Shown one piece after another: positions 49,527-58,120 of a DNA stretch of 64,000 nucleotides (position 1 is the stretch's first letter; the number at the start of each line of letters is the position of its first letter). The stretch comes from Streptomyces globosus (GTDB lineage: Bacteria > Actinomycetota > Actinomycetes > Streptomycetales > Streptomycetaceae). Made by a program: the position numbers and the translations under genes. The notes beneath the pieces were generated by a model. The model did no database searches and was not told the origin of the DNA. It saw only the letters and a list, made by a program, of their open reading frames with translations. Location: contig NZ_CP030862.1 in the NCBI RefSeq assembly GCF_003325375.1, positions 4,281,501 through 4,345,500 of the forward strand, read 5' to 3'.

Positions 49527-50210
49527 ATGCGATGCGGGTGGGTGCGGTGGACTGGCGTCGGCTGTGCGGTGCTCTGGGTGGTGCTGACGGTCCTGGTGGC
49601 GGTGGGATGGCGGCCGCTGCTGTCCGGTGACGGCGCGGTGGCGGTGCGGCTGCACGCGTACGCCGTCCGGAACCCTGAGGCCACCGCCGCGGTGCGGGTC
49701 CTCTCCGACCTGGTCTGGGACCCGTGGACGATGCGGGTCCTGGCTGTGGCGGCCTGCGTGTGGCTGTGGCGCCGCAGGCGCGGCGAGCTCGCCCTGCGGG
49801 TGGCGGCGGCGACGGCGGCGGCGGCCCTGGTGAACCAGGGGATGAAGTCACTGATGGGGCGCGAGCGGCCGGAGTGGCCGGATCCCGTGGATTCCGCTTC
49901 CTACGCCGCCTATCCGTCGGGCCATGCGGCGACCGCCGCGGCGGTGTGCCTGATGCTGCTGTGGCTGCTGCTGCGGCGGGTGCCGCGAGCGCCGGCGTGG
50001 GCCGTGGCTGCTGCGGCGGTCCTGGCAGCCGTCTCCGTGCTCGGCGTCGGCTTCACCCGGGTCTTCCTCGGGGTCCACTGGACGTCGGACGTGCTGGGCG
50101 GCTGGGCACTGGGGGCGGGGCTGGCGGCCCTGGCGATCACGGTGCCCCTGCGGGTGCGCCGTACGGCGCCTGCGGAGGACGGGCGCCGGGAGCTCTCGGG
50201 CAGGACTTGA
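49527..50210 (+). CDS. PAP2-type lipid phosphatase
   Basis: This 227-residue protein has six hydrophobic segments and the three PAP2 motifs: KSLMGRERPEWPDP (K-x6-RP), YPSGHAAT (PSGH) and GFTRVFLGVHWTSDVLGGW (SR-x5-H-x3-D with T replacing S). It dephosphorylates lipid phosphates such as phosphatidate or undecaprenyl pyrophosphate at the outer face of the membrane. ATG 49527 gives MRCGWVRWTG, and the first helix starts right after. It is probably monocistronic. Confidence 0.9.
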   Translation: MRCGWVRWTGVGCAVLWVVLTVLVAVGWRPLLSGDGAVAVRLHAYAVRNPEATAAVRVLSDLVWDPWTMRVLAVAACVWLWRRRRGELALRVAAATAAAALVNQGMKSLMGRERPEWPDPVDSASYAAYPSGHAATAAAVCLMLLWLLLRRVPRAPAWAVAAAAVLAAVSVLGVGFTRVFLGVHWTSDVLGGWALGAGLAALAITVPLRVRRTAPAEDGRRELSGRT

Positions 50211-50293
50211 CCTCAAGTGCGGTTGCGGTCGGAGGCTTCCTCCCATGCCGCCGCCGCAGCCCGGCGCGGCACTTCGTCTCGTGGAGGAGTCCC

Positions 50294-50743
50294 ATGTCGA
50301 GCAGCACCGTTCCCGGCCCCGCCCCCGTCGCGTCCGCCGCCGCCCCGGCCCGCCGCCCCCGCCTCGCCTGGTGGAAGCTCCTGGCAGCCGGCGCGGCGGG
50401 ATCGGCCGTGGTCAACCTGGTCGTCCTCGCCGTCGCCGGAGCGGCCGGCGCCTCGCTCACCGTCATGGACCGCGGGCAGGAGCACCCGGTCACGGCCGCC
50501 GGGGTCGTCGGGTCCTCGGTCGTCCCGCTGGTCGCGGGCGTGGGCGCCGCCCTGCTGCTCGCACTGTGGAAGCCGGTCTTCCTGCGGATCGCGCAGTGGG
50601 CGGGCGGCGGGCTGGCGCTGCTGTCGGTGGCGGGTCCGCTGATGTCGGACACCGACGGCGGCACCGTCGCGGCCCTGTCGCTGATGCACGTCACTCTCGG
50701 CGTGGCGGTCGTCGCCACCCTGGAGCTGCGACGCCGGCGCTGA
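50294..50743 (+). CDS. DUF6069 four-helix membrane protein
   Basis: This 149-residue protein has a Pro/Ala N-terminal segment of about 25 residues and four membrane helices (about 28-50, 70-95, 98-115, 122-142). It matches my memory of DUF6069, small Streptomyces membrane proteins that are often adjacent to TetR genes. ATG 50294 has GGAGGAGTCCC upstream. The TetR gene starts 107 bases downstream on the same strand and has a dyad operator just before its start. Confidence 0.72.
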   Translation: MSSSTVPGPAPVASAAAPARRPRLAWWKLLAAGAAGSAVVNLVVLAVAGAAGASLTVMDRGQEHPVTAAGVVGSSVVPLVAGVGAALLLALWKPVFLRIAQWAGGGLALLSVAGPLMSDTDGGTVAALSLMHVTLGVAVVATLELRRRR

Positions 50744-50818
50744 CGGTGTCCCGGCGCGGGCGTGCCCTGCGCGATCCCCCGCGTCGCGCAGAGCAGCCGG
50801 CGCCGTGCGCCGAGTATA

Positions 50819-50837
50819 TTGGCTGGAAGCCAGTCAA
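50819..50837. promoter_or_regulatory. Likely TetR operator
   Basis: TTGGCTGG-AAG-CCAGTCAA matches at 7 of 8 pairs, 14 bases before the TetR start codon and overlapping the likely promoter (GTATATT just upstream). Autoregulation is inferred. Confidence 0.6.
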
Positions 50838-50850
50838 CGCAGGAGTAAGC

Positions 50851-51480
50851 ATGTCGCCGCGCAGCGCATCGGTCAATGAAGAATTGCGGCGACGCTCCCG
50901 GGAGCGGCTTCTCCAGGCCACGGTGGAGCTGGTGGCCGAGCGGGGCTACGAGGCCACGACACTCGGGGACATCGCCGACCGGGCGGGCACCGCGCGGGGC
51001 CTCGTCTCGTACTACTTCCCGGGGAAGCGGCAGCTTCTCCAGTCGGCGGTGCACCGCCTGATGCACCTCACGCTGGAGGCGGCCCTGGAGCGGGAGCCGC
51101 GCAGCGACGACGGCCGCGAGCGCCTCGCCCGCGCGGTCGACGCGGTGCTCGGGCTGGCCCGCGAGCGGCCGCTGCTGATGCGGACGCACATGGCGGGCAT
51201 CCTGCAGGCCGAGGGCTTCGTGCAGTGCCCGGAGCAGCAGCGGCTTGCCGCGCTGCTCCGGGACACCGTCGAGCGCTACGGCTCGGCCGACGTGGACACC
51301 GACTACCCGCTGCTGCGGGCGCTGCTGATGGGGGCGGTGGTGGCGGTCCTGCTGCCGGGCGCGCCGATGCCGGCGGCCCGCCTGCGGGCCGAGCTGTTCC
51401 AGCGGTACGGCCTGGACTGGGAGCTGGGCTTCCCGCCGGAGGCGGCTCCGCCGGAGGGGATGCCCGCCGCCGCCCGGTGA
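50851..51480 (+). CDS. TetR-family transcriptional regulator
   Basis: This 209-residue protein has the N-terminal helix-turn-helix SRERLLQATVELVAERGYEA and TTLGDIADRAGTARGLVSYYF, with the typical F/YF end of the recognition helix. The ligand-binding C-domain is not recognisable beyond helices. ATG 50851 follows AGGAGTAAGC exactly at the right spacing. The dyad at 50819 suggests it represses itself, and the upstream DUF6069 gene is a possible second target. The direction is toward the convergent LVIVD gene, whose stop is 22 bases away. Confidence 0.92.
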   Translation: MSPRSASVNEELRRRSRERLLQATVELVAERGYEATTLGDIADRAGTARGLVSYYFPGKRQLLQSAVHRLMHLTLEAALEREPRSDDGRERLARAVDAVLGLARERPLLMRTHMAGILQAEGFVQCPEQQRLAALLRDTVERYGSADVDTDYPLLRALLMGAVVAVLLPGAPMPAARLRAELFQRYGLDWELGFPPEAAPPEGMPAAAR

Positions 51481-51502
51481 CCGGGGCCGGCGGCGGGCCG
51501 GG

Positions 51503-53002
51503 TCAGCGGTACACGGGCTGGGTCTGGACGTTGAGCCGGTCGAGCCGGACCCGCGCGGCGCTGTCGGTGCGCCGGTCGTCGATCCGGAGCACGTCGAGGC
51601 CCTTGGCGATGTCGTTCGAGTAGACGTGGCCGTTGTAGTAGTACGCGGACCACGAGCCGCCGAAGGACAGCGCGTCGGAACCGAGCGGGCCGCGCTCGAA
51701 GTAGCCGATCTCGCGGGGCTCGGCGGAGTCGGTGAAGTCCCAGACGGACACGCCGCCCTGGTACCAGGCCTGGACCATGATGTCGCGTCCGGCGGCCGGG
51801 ACGAGCGAGCCGTTGTGGGCGACGCAGTTCTCGGTGTCGGCCTGGTGGCGCGGGATCTTGAAGTAGCTGCGGAAGGCCAGTTTGCGGTGGTCGCCGCGGC
51901 CGGTGATGTCGTAGATGCCGTTCGCGCCGCGGTTCGGGCCGGTGGCCTCGTTGCAGGTGGCGCCGCCGCCTCCGCCGAGCTCGTCGGTGAAGACGACCTT
52001 GTCCGCCTTCTCGTTGAAGGTCGCCGAGTGCCAGAACGCGAAGTTGGTGTTGTCCTGGACCCGGTCGATCACCCGGGGCCGCTCCGGGTCGCGGATGTCG
52101 AAGAGGATGCCGTCGCCCATGCACGCGCCGGCGGCGAGCCTCTTGGAGGGCAGCACGGTGATGTCGTGGCAGCCCGTGGTCTTGGAGACGCCCGGGTTGG
52201 TGGGCGCGCCCGGGTTGCCGCCGTCGGGGAAGAGCACGGGGAAGCCCACCACGGCGGCCCGGGTGGGGGCCTTGCGCGGGACCTTCACGACGGAGATGCC
52301 GTCGTGCGGCGGGCGGCAGTCGGGGAAGGCCTCGTTCGGGGAGTAGGAGGCGACGTACACGAAGATGTCCCGGCCGTTCGGCACGAGGGTGTGGGTGTGC
52401 GAACCGCAGGCGGTCTCGACGGACTTGATGTAGCGGGGGTTCTTCTTGTCCTTGATGTCGAAGATCTTGATTCCCTCCCAGGAGGACTTCTCGGTGGCGG
52501 GCTGCGAGACGCTGTTGCAGGAGTCGTCGCTGCGCGAGGAGTCGGTGGAGAGGAAGAGCAGGTCTCCGTGGACGGAGATGTCGTTCTGGCCGCCCGGGCA
52601 CAGGACCGTGCTGACCGTCTTCGGGGCCTTGGGGTCGGCGATGTCGTAGATGGTGAAGCCGCCGTAGTTGCCGGCGTAGGCGTACCGGCCCTGGAAGGCC
52701 AGGTCGGTGTTGATGTCGTTCGGGAACGCGCGGGGGATGTTGGCCAGCGGTGTGATGTTGGGGCTGTGGACGATCTCGTCCTGGCCGGGGATCCCGCCGG
52801 GCGGGAGTACGCGGCCGGCCGGCGGGGCCGCACTGCGCGGGGCTCCTGCTCCGGGCGACAGGTCCCCGGGGTCGGGGGTGGCGGCCGCGGGGTGTGCGGC
52901 GAGCAGGGCGGCGAGGAGGCCGCCCGCCGCGGCGGCCGCCGTGCGGGCCCTCCTGCTGCCGCGGCCGGTGCGCCGGGGGTCTGCGGTGTGGTTCGGGGTC
53001 AC
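51503..53002 (-). CDS. Secreted LVIVD-repeat beta-propeller protein
   Basis: The protein has 499 residues. A twin-arginine-like N-terminus (RRTGRGSRRARTAAAAAGG) and hydrophobic core end in AHPAAATP, a signal peptide. The body has LVIVD-type repeats (GGFTIYDIADPKAPKTVST, GIKIFDIKDKKNPRYIKSV, GGVSVWDFTDSAEPREIGY) expected to fold as a seven-bladed propeller. A free Cys-rich pattern suggests several disulfides. GTG 53002 is supported by GGGAGGGCACA upstream. It is divergent from the DUF305 gene, with a dyad between them. LVIVD/DUF305 pairs recur in actinobacteria from memory, so shared regulation is plausible; the ligand is unknown. Confidence 0.85.
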   Translation of the reverse strand: MTPNHTADPRRTGRGSRRARTAAAAAGGLLAALLAAHPAAATPDPGDLSPGAGAPRSAAPPAGRVLPPGGIPGQDEIVHSPNITPLANIPRAFPNDINTDLAFQGRYAYAGNYGGFTIYDIADPKAPKTVSTVLCPGGQNDISVHGDLLFLSTDSSRSDDSCNSVSQPATEKSSWEGIKIFDIKDKKNPRYIKSVETACGSHTHTLVPNGRDIFVYVASYSPNEAFPDCRPPHDGISVVKVPRKAPTRAAVVGFPVLFPDGGNPGAPTNPGVSKTTGCHDITVLPSKRLAAGACMGDGILFDIRDPERPRVIDRVQDNTNFAFWHSATFNEKADKVVFTDELGGGGGATCNEATGPNRGANGIYDITGRGDHRKLAFRSYFKIPRHQADTENCVAHNGSLVPAAGRDIMVQAWYQGGVSVWDFTDSAEPREIGYFERGPLGSDALSFGGSWSAYYYNGHVYSNDIAKGLDVLRIDDRRTDSAARVRLDRLNVQTQPVYR

Positions 53003-53027
53003 TGTGCCCTCCCATGCTGTCCGGTCG

Positions 53028-53052
53028 ATTCCGCTCTGGGTGGGAGTGGAAT
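53028..53052. promoter_or_regulatory. Dyad in divergent gap
   Basis: ATTCCGCTC-N7-GAGTGGAAT pairs at 8 of 9 positions, midway between two divergent starts (53002 and 53068). It may be a shared operator for the LVIVD and DUF305 genes. Confidence 0.45.
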
Positions 53053-53067
53053 GCGGACGACCGCAGT

Positions 53068-53757
53068 ATGTTCCTCATCATGGACATGGCAAAGGGCTTA
53101 CCCGGTCGAATCCGCCGGCTCCTCGGTCCCGCCGCGGCGGGCGCCTGCATCCTCCTCACCCTCACCGGCTGTACGGGAGGAGGGGGCTCGGCTCCTTCCG
53201 GGGACGCGGCCGCCTCCGACGACGCGGCCGCCGTCATCGCCCCAGGCCGGCCAGGCGAGAAGGCGCGCACCCTCTCCCCCGAGGAGGCCGCCCGCAGCCG
53301 GCCCGACGACAGCCCGAACGCCGCCGACCGGGCCTACATGCGGCACATGGTCGAACACCACGAACAAGCCATCCGGATGACCGCGCTCGCCCCGGACAGG
53401 GCCGCCAAAGACGCCGTCAAGCGGCTGGCCGAGCGGATCTCGGCGGCGCAGGCGCCGGAGATCGCCGTCATGCGGGCCTGGCTGGCCCGCCATCCCGGAC
53501 CCGACGGAGCCGACGGCCACGACCACGGCGCGATGCCGGGCATGGCGACCGAGCAGCAGCTGAAGGACCTCGAAGCGGCCCGCGGCACCGACTTCGACCG
53601 GCTCTTCCTCTCCCTGATGACCCGCCACCACGAGGGCGCCCTCACGATGGCCGGAGAGGTCCTGAAGGGCGGCAACAACGCAGCCGTCGAGGAGCTGGCC
53701 AACGAGGTCGTGGCCACCCAGAGCGCCGAGATCCACCGGATGCGGGCCATGGGCTGA
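53068..53757 (+). CDS. DUF305 lipoprotein, contains a TTA leucine codon
   Basis: This 229-residue protein has a signal peptide with lipobox LTLTGC near residue 35. The DUF305 helical domain repeats a His-Met pattern: RHMVEHHEQAIRM and TRHHEGALTMAGE, with HDHGAMPGM between. Such proteins bind copper or silver in the periplasm of other bacteria (CopM-like) and may do so here. The codon for leucine at about residue 11 is TTA (53098-53100), so translation should need the bldA tRNA. In-frame ATGs at 53068, 53080 and 53086 all lie upstream of it; I take the first. It is divergent from the LVIVD gene. Confidence 0.85.
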   Translation: MFLIMDMAKGLPGRIRRLLGPAAAGACILLTLTGCTGGGGSAPSGDAAASDDAAAVIAPGRPGEKARTLSPEEAARSRPDDSPNAADRAYMRHMVEHHEQAIRMTALAPDRAAKDAVKRLAERISAAQAPEIAVMRAWLARHPGPDGADGHDHGAMPGMATEQQLKDLEAARGTDFDRLFLSLMTRHHEGALTMAGEVLKGGNNAAVEELANEVVATQSAEIHRMRAMG

Positions 53758-53809
53758 CGGCCCGCTGCCGCAGTGCCATGCTGGAGATCCCTGCGGGAGG
53801 AGTACCGCC

Positions 53810-55225
53810 GTGCTTCGTGTCGCCGTCGTCGGATCGGGCCCGAGCGGGGTCTACACCGCCCAGACGCTGGTCGCGCAGCGGGAGGTGCCGGGCGTGCGCG
53901 TCGACGTCCTGGACCGGCTGCCGGCGCCCTACGGGCTCGTGCGGTACGGGGTCGCCCCCGACCACGAGAAGATCAAGTCGCTGCAGGGCAGCCTGCGCAC
54001 CGTGCTGGAGGACGAGCGGATCCGCTTCCTCGGCAACGTCGAGGCCGGCGGGCCGCAGCTGTCCACCGCGCGGCTGCTGGAGCTCTACCACGCCGTCGTG
54101 TACTGCGTGGGGGCCGCCCGCGACCGGCTGATGGGGATCCCCGGCGAGGAGCTGCCCGGCGTGCACTCCGCGACGGAGTTCGTCGCCTGGTACAGCGGGC
54201 ACCCGGACGTCGCGGACAGAGCCTTCGACCTGTCGGGGGTCCGCTCCGCGGTGGTCGTCGGAGCGGGCAACGTCGCCGTGGACGTCACCCGGATGCTCGC
54301 CCGCGGCGAACCGGAGCTCGCGCCCACCGACATGCCGCAGCCGGCGCTCGGCGTCCTGGCCGGCAGCGGGGTGCGCGCGGTGTCGATGGTCGCCCGGCGC
54401 GGCCCCTCCCAGGCCAGGTTCACCACCAAGGAGCTGCGCGAGCTGGGCACGCTGCCCGGCGTCGCGGCCCTGGCCGATCCCGCCGAGCTGGCGCTCGACC
54501 CCGCGTACGCGGCGGGGCCGGAGGGTGCCGCCGCCCTGCCCGCGGTGGCCCGGCGCAACCTGGAGGTGCTCCGCGGCTGGGCCGAGCCCGAGGGCGACCG
54601 CCCGGCCGGTCCCGCGGAACGCCGCATCACGCTGCGGTTCTACCTCCGCCCGGTGGAGGTGCTCGCCGGGCCCGGCGGGCGGGCCGCCGGGCTCCGCTTC
54701 GAGCGGACCGCCCCGGACGGCCGCGGCGGCGTCACCGGAACCGGCACGTACGAGGACGTCGAGGCGCAGCTGGTGCTGCGCTCGGTGGGCTACCGGGGCG
54801 TGCCGCTGCCCGGCCTGCCCTTCGACCCGGCGAAGGCGACCGTCCCGCACGCGGCCGGCCGGGTCCTGCGGGACGGCCGCGCCTCGGTCGGGGAGTACGT
54901 GGCCGGCTGGATCAAGCGCGGCCCGACCGGGGTGATCGGCACCAACCGGCCGTGCGCCAAGGAGACGGCCTCCTCCCTCCTCCAGGACGCGGGCGCCCTG
55001 GCCCGCCGCGAGCTGCCCGGCGACCCGCTGGACGCGCTGCGCGCGGCCGGGCTGCGGCCCGTGGAGTGGCCCGGGTGGCTGGCCATCGAGGCCGCCGAGG
55101 CCGATCTGGGCCGGTCGCTCGGCCGCCGCTCGGTGAAGATCCCGGACTGGGCGGGGCTGCTCGCCGCCGCGGAGGGGCGGGCGGCCGCCGGCGCGGAGGC
55201 GCGCGCCGCCGCCCCGTCCGCCTGA
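53810..55225 (+). CDS. Ferredoxin-NADP reductase, FprA/adrenodoxin-reductase type
   Basis: This 471-residue FAD enzyme of the adrenodoxin reductase family moves electrons between NADPH and ferredoxin. The FAD motif is VAVVGSGPSGVYTAQTL (7-23), with VLDRLPAPYGLVRYGVAPDH following. The NADPH-binding VVVGAGNVAVDVTRML is at about 145-160. MVARRGPSQARFTTKELREL and GWIKRGPTGVIGTNRPCAKET are family hallmarks. GTG 53810 follows GGGAGGAGTACCGCC. The gene ends at a stop-adjacent hairpin of the repeat family. No ferredoxin or P450 gene is next to it. Confidence 0.9.
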   Translation: MLRVAVVGSGPSGVYTAQTLVAQREVPGVRVDVLDRLPAPYGLVRYGVAPDHEKIKSLQGSLRTVLEDERIRFLGNVEAGGPQLSTARLLELYHAVVYCVGAARDRLMGIPGEELPGVHSATEFVAWYSGHPDVADRAFDLSGVRSAVVVGAGNVAVDVTRMLARGEPELAPTDMPQPALGVLAGSGVRAVSMVARRGPSQARFTTKELRELGTLPGVAALADPAELALDPAYAAGPEGAAALPAVARRNLEVLRGWAEPEGDRPAGPAERRITLRFYLRPVEVLAGPGGRAAGLRFERTAPDGRGGVTGTGTYEDVEAQLVLRSVGYRGVPLPGLPFDPAKATVPHAAGRVLRDGRASVGEYVAGWIKRGPTGVIGTNRPCAKETASSLLQDAGALARRELPGDPLDALRAAGLRPVEWPGWLAIEAAEADLGRSLGRRSVKIPDWAGLLAAAEGRAAAGAEARAAAPSA

Positions 55226-55237
55226 AGCCTGTACTGA

Positions 55238-55271
55238 GTTGCCCCGCGGCGCCGCGACGCCGCGGGGCAAC
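55238..55271 (+). terminator. Hairpin near stop codon (repeat family copy 3)
   Basis: GTTGCCCCGCGGCG and CGCCGCGGGGCAAC form a perfect 14-base stem with a 6-base loop. The arm is preceded by GCCTGTACTGA, two bases after the TGA stop of fprA, matching the left core of the copies at 10000 and 49425. Confidence 0.7.
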
Positions 55272-55325
55272 CTCGGCGCGCACCGAACGCCGCTCCTTGC
55301 TCCACGGGGCAGTACACCCGGCCCG

Positions 55326-55362
55326 CCGCCGCGCCCGGGCCGTCCGGGCCCGGGCGCGGCGG
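55326..55362 (-). terminator. Strong hairpin after WS/DGAT gene
   Basis: CCGCCGCGCCCGGGCC and its exact reverse complement form a 16-base stem with a 5-base loop, 18 bases beyond the stop of the WS/DGAT gene. Confidence 0.75.
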
Positions 55363-55380
55363 CCGGGCCCGGACGGGGCG

Positions 55381-56739
55381 TCAGGACACCTCGCGGACGA
55401 GGTCCTCCAGCTCGGTGCGCAGCGCCTCGGCCAGCGCGGCCAGGTCGGGGACCGCCTCCGCGTCGGCGACGAGCCCGTAGTGGACGGTGTCCTTGTACGT
55501 GGACACCGCGACGGCGAGCGCGTGCCCCTGTGCCAGCGGCGCCAGCGGGTAGACCTCCCGGACCCGGCTCCCGCCGAGGGAGAAGGTGAACCCGGGCAGG
55601 GGGACGCTGGTGACCAGGATGTCGAAGAGCAGCCGCGCCGCCTGCGCCACCAGCGGGCCGCCCAGCCGGTGCCCCAGCGGGTGGACGTGGTCGGCGAGGA
55701 GGGCAACCGCCCCGGCCCCGCGGGACGGGCCGGCGTCCTTGTTGCGGTCCATGCCGCTGCGCACCCGCTGGAGCCGGCGGAGCGGGTCGGGCTCGTCGAG
55801 CGGGAGCCGGAGCAGGTAGCCGGAGAGCCGGTTGCCGTACTTCGCGCCCACGCCGGGCCTGCGGCGGGAGACCGGTATCAGCGCCCTCGGCCCGGCCCCG
55901 GGGGCGGCCGGGCTGCCCCGGCCGGCGAGCCACCGCCGCAGGGCTCCCGCCACGAGGGTGATCAGGACGTCGTTGACGGTGCCGCCGGCGACCTTGCGGA
56001 TGCGGTTGACGTCGTCGAGGTCGAGTGCCAGGGCGGCCACCGCGCGGGTGCCGCTTCCGCCCGCGGTGGCCGTCAGGGCGGCGGGGACGCCGATCGGCAG
56101 GCCCGAGCGGGCCACCGCGGCACCGATCTCCAGCGCCTGGCCGACGCCCTGGAGGCGCGCGGCGAGGGCGCCTTGGAGGCTGCGCAGGGACCCGGCCGGG
56201 GCCTGGGCGGGGACGGGCCGCGGGGCGCTCCGGCCGGGCGGAGGCCCCTCGTCGAAGAGGTGGGCGGCCAGGACCAGGGCGGCGAGCCCGTCGGCCAGCG
56301 CGTGGTGGAACTTGAACAGGACGCAGAAGGACCGCGGGTCGGGGCCCGCCAGGACGTGCGCCTCCCAGGGGGGCCGGTCCCGGTCCAGCGGTCTGGCCAT
56401 CAGCGGGCCGGCGGCGGCCGGCGGGTCGTCGGTGCGGACGAGGAAGACGTGCCGGGCCGGGTCGAAGTCGGCGTCCGGCGCCCAGGCGGCCGCGCCCACC
56501 GGGAGGAGCACGTCGTGGATGCGGCGGCGCAGGCCGGGGACGCGGGCGCAGCGGGCGGCGAGGAGTTCGGCGGCGCGGGCCGCCGGGTCGGGGAGGGCGG
56601 CGGTGGCGGGAGGGGTGTCGGAGCGGGGGCCCGGCGGGGCGGAGTCGAGCACCGCGAGGGCGCCGAGATGCATGGGGTGGCCGGCTGAGTCGATCCGCCA
56701 GAAGGCGAGGTCGAGCGGGGAGAGGTGCTCTGTGACCAC
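55381..56739 (-). CDS. Wax ester synthase/diacylglycerol acyltransferase (WS/DGAT) family
   Basis: This 452-residue acyltransferase of the condensation superfamily makes triacylglycerol and wax esters from acyl-CoA. The active-site motif HHxxxDG is FKFHHALADGLAAL, at about residue 145. LSPLDLAFWRIDSAGHPMHLGALAVL is the typical N-terminus, VNDVLITLVAGALRRWL the second-domain motif and PLPGFTFSLGGSRV the C-terminal one. GTG 56739 follows GAGAGGCAATAC. The substrate may differ, as Streptomyces have several paralogues. It lies alone between two hairpins. Confidence 0.88.
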   Translation of the reverse strand: MVTEHLSPLDLAFWRIDSAGHPMHLGALAVLDSAPPGPRSDTPPATAALPDPAARAAELLAARCARVPGLRRRIHDVLLPVGAAAWAPDADFDPARHVFLVRTDDPPAAAGPLMARPLDRDRPPWEAHVLAGPDPRSFCVLFKFHHALADGLAALVLAAHLFDEGPPPGRSAPRPVPAQAPAGSLRSLQGALAARLQGVGQALEIGAAVARSGLPIGVPAALTATAGGSGTRAVAALALDLDDVNRIRKVAGGTVNDVLITLVAGALRRWLAGRGSPAAPGAGPRALIPVSRRRPGVGAKYGNRLSGYLLRLPLDEPDPLRRLQRVRSGMDRNKDAGPSRGAGAVALLADHVHPLGHRLGGPLVAQAARLLFDILVTSVPLPGFTFSLGGSRVREVYPLAPLAQGHALAVAVSTYKDTVHYGLVADAEAVPDLAALAEALRTELEDLVREVS

Positions 56740-56967
56740 GTATTGCCTCTCGCGAGCAGTGGCTGAGGCTGGAAGTCAACCCCTTTCGGCCTCCTACGAT
56801 CAAGTAGCCACACTTTTGCCGCGCCGGTCGATCGCCGACGGTCAGCCGGTCAGGGCCACGGCCACGCCGCCGGGCCGCAGCCAGGGCGCGGGTGCAGACT
56901 GGCCGGAAGGCGACCGGCGGGACGAGCGGAAGTGCGGCCGGGCCGAGGACGGCCGGAGGTGTCGATC

Positions 56968-58059
56968 ATGGCAGAGGTGCTGCTCCTGGCGGGGACCCGC
57001 AAGGGGCTCTTCGTCGGCCGCAGGAGGGACGGCGGGCCGTGGCGGTTCGAGGGGCCGCATTTCCACGCCCAGGCCGTCTACGCGGTGGCGGTCGACCGGC
57101 GCCGCACGGTGCCCCGGCTGCTCGTCGGCGGGGACAGCTCGCACTGGGGGCCGTCCGTGTTCACCTCCGACGACCTCGGGGCGACGTGGCGGGAGCCCGC
57201 CCGGCCGGCCGTGCGCTTCCCCGAGGACACCGGGGCCTCCCTGGAACGGGTCTGGCAGCTGCACCCGGCCGGGCCCGAGGCGCCGGACGTGGTGTACGCG
57301 GGGACCGAGCCGGCCGCGCTGTTCCGCTCGGCCGACCGCGGCGAGTCGTTCGAGCTGGTCCGCCCGCTGTGGGAGCACCCGACCCGCGGGGACTGGATGC
57401 CGGGCGGCGGCGGCGAGGGCCTGCACACCGTGCTGACCCACCCGGCCGACCCGGCGGCCGTCACGGTCGCGGTCTCCACCGCCGGGGTCTTCCGTACGCA
57501 GGACGGCGGCGGCAGCTGGGCCCCCTCCAACCGCGGCGTGTCGGCGGTGTTCCTGCCGGACCCGCAGCCGGAGTGGGGGCAGTGCGTGCACAAGGTCGCC
57601 CGCGACGCCGGCGACCCGGACCGGCTCTACCTCCAGAACCACTGGGGCGTGTACCGCAGCGACGACGCCGGCGGAAGCTGGACCGACATCGGCGCCGGGC
57701 TGCCCTCCGACTTCGGCTTCGCCGTCGCCGCGCACCCCCGCCGGCCCGGGACGGCGTACGTCTTCCCCCTGAACGCCGACTCGGACCGCGTCCCGGCAGA
57801 GCGCCGGTGCCGGGTCTTCCGCACCTCCGACGCGGGCGCCACCTGGGAGCCGCTCACCCGCGGCCTGCCGGACGGCGACCACTACGGCACCGTGCTGCGC
57901 GACGCCCTGTGCACCGACGACGCCGACCCGGCCGGCGTGTACTTCGGCAACCGCAACGGCGAGTTGTACGCCAGCCGCGACGAAGGGGACAGCTGGGAAC
58001 TGCTCGCGGAGCACCTGCCGGACGTGCTGTGCGTGCGGGCCGCGGTGCTGCCCGCCTGA
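56968..58059 (+). CDS. BNR/sialidase-like repeat protein
   Basis: This 363-residue beta-propeller has Asp-box (BNR) repeats: FTSDDLGATWREP, FRSADRGESFELV, FRTQDGGGSWAPS, YRSDDAGGSWTDI, FRTSDAGATWEPL and YASRDEGDSWELL, six S/T-x-D-x-G-x-(T/S)-W units. It begins VLLLAGTRKGLFVGRR without a signal peptide, so it is probably cytoplasmic, unlike sialidases. ATG 56968 is chosen for GGAGGTGTCGATC upstream; an in-frame GTG/ATG further upstream would add 12 residues. No catalytic Glu/Tyr/Arg set of sialidase is evident. Function unknown. Confidence 0.85.
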   Translation: MAEVLLLAGTRKGLFVGRRRDGGPWRFEGPHFHAQAVYAVAVDRRRTVPRLLVGGDSSHWGPSVFTSDDLGATWREPARPAVRFPEDTGASLERVWQLHPAGPEAPDVVYAGTEPAALFRSADRGESFELVRPLWEHPTRGDWMPGGGGEGLHTVLTHPADPAAVTVAVSTAGVFRTQDGGGSWAPSNRGVSAVFLPDPQPEWGQCVHKVARDAGDPDRLYLQNHWGVYRSDDAGGSWTDIGAGLPSDFGFAVAAHPRRPGTAYVFPLNADSDRVPAERRCRVFRTSDAGATWEPLTRGLPDGDHYGTVLRDALCTDDADPAGVYFGNRNGELYASRDEGDSWELLAEHLPDVLCVRAAVLPA

Positions 58060-58120
58060 ACGGCCCTCACGGGGAGTGCGGCGCACGGGGCCGGGCGTTG
58101 GGCCAGTAGAGTGACTCCCC

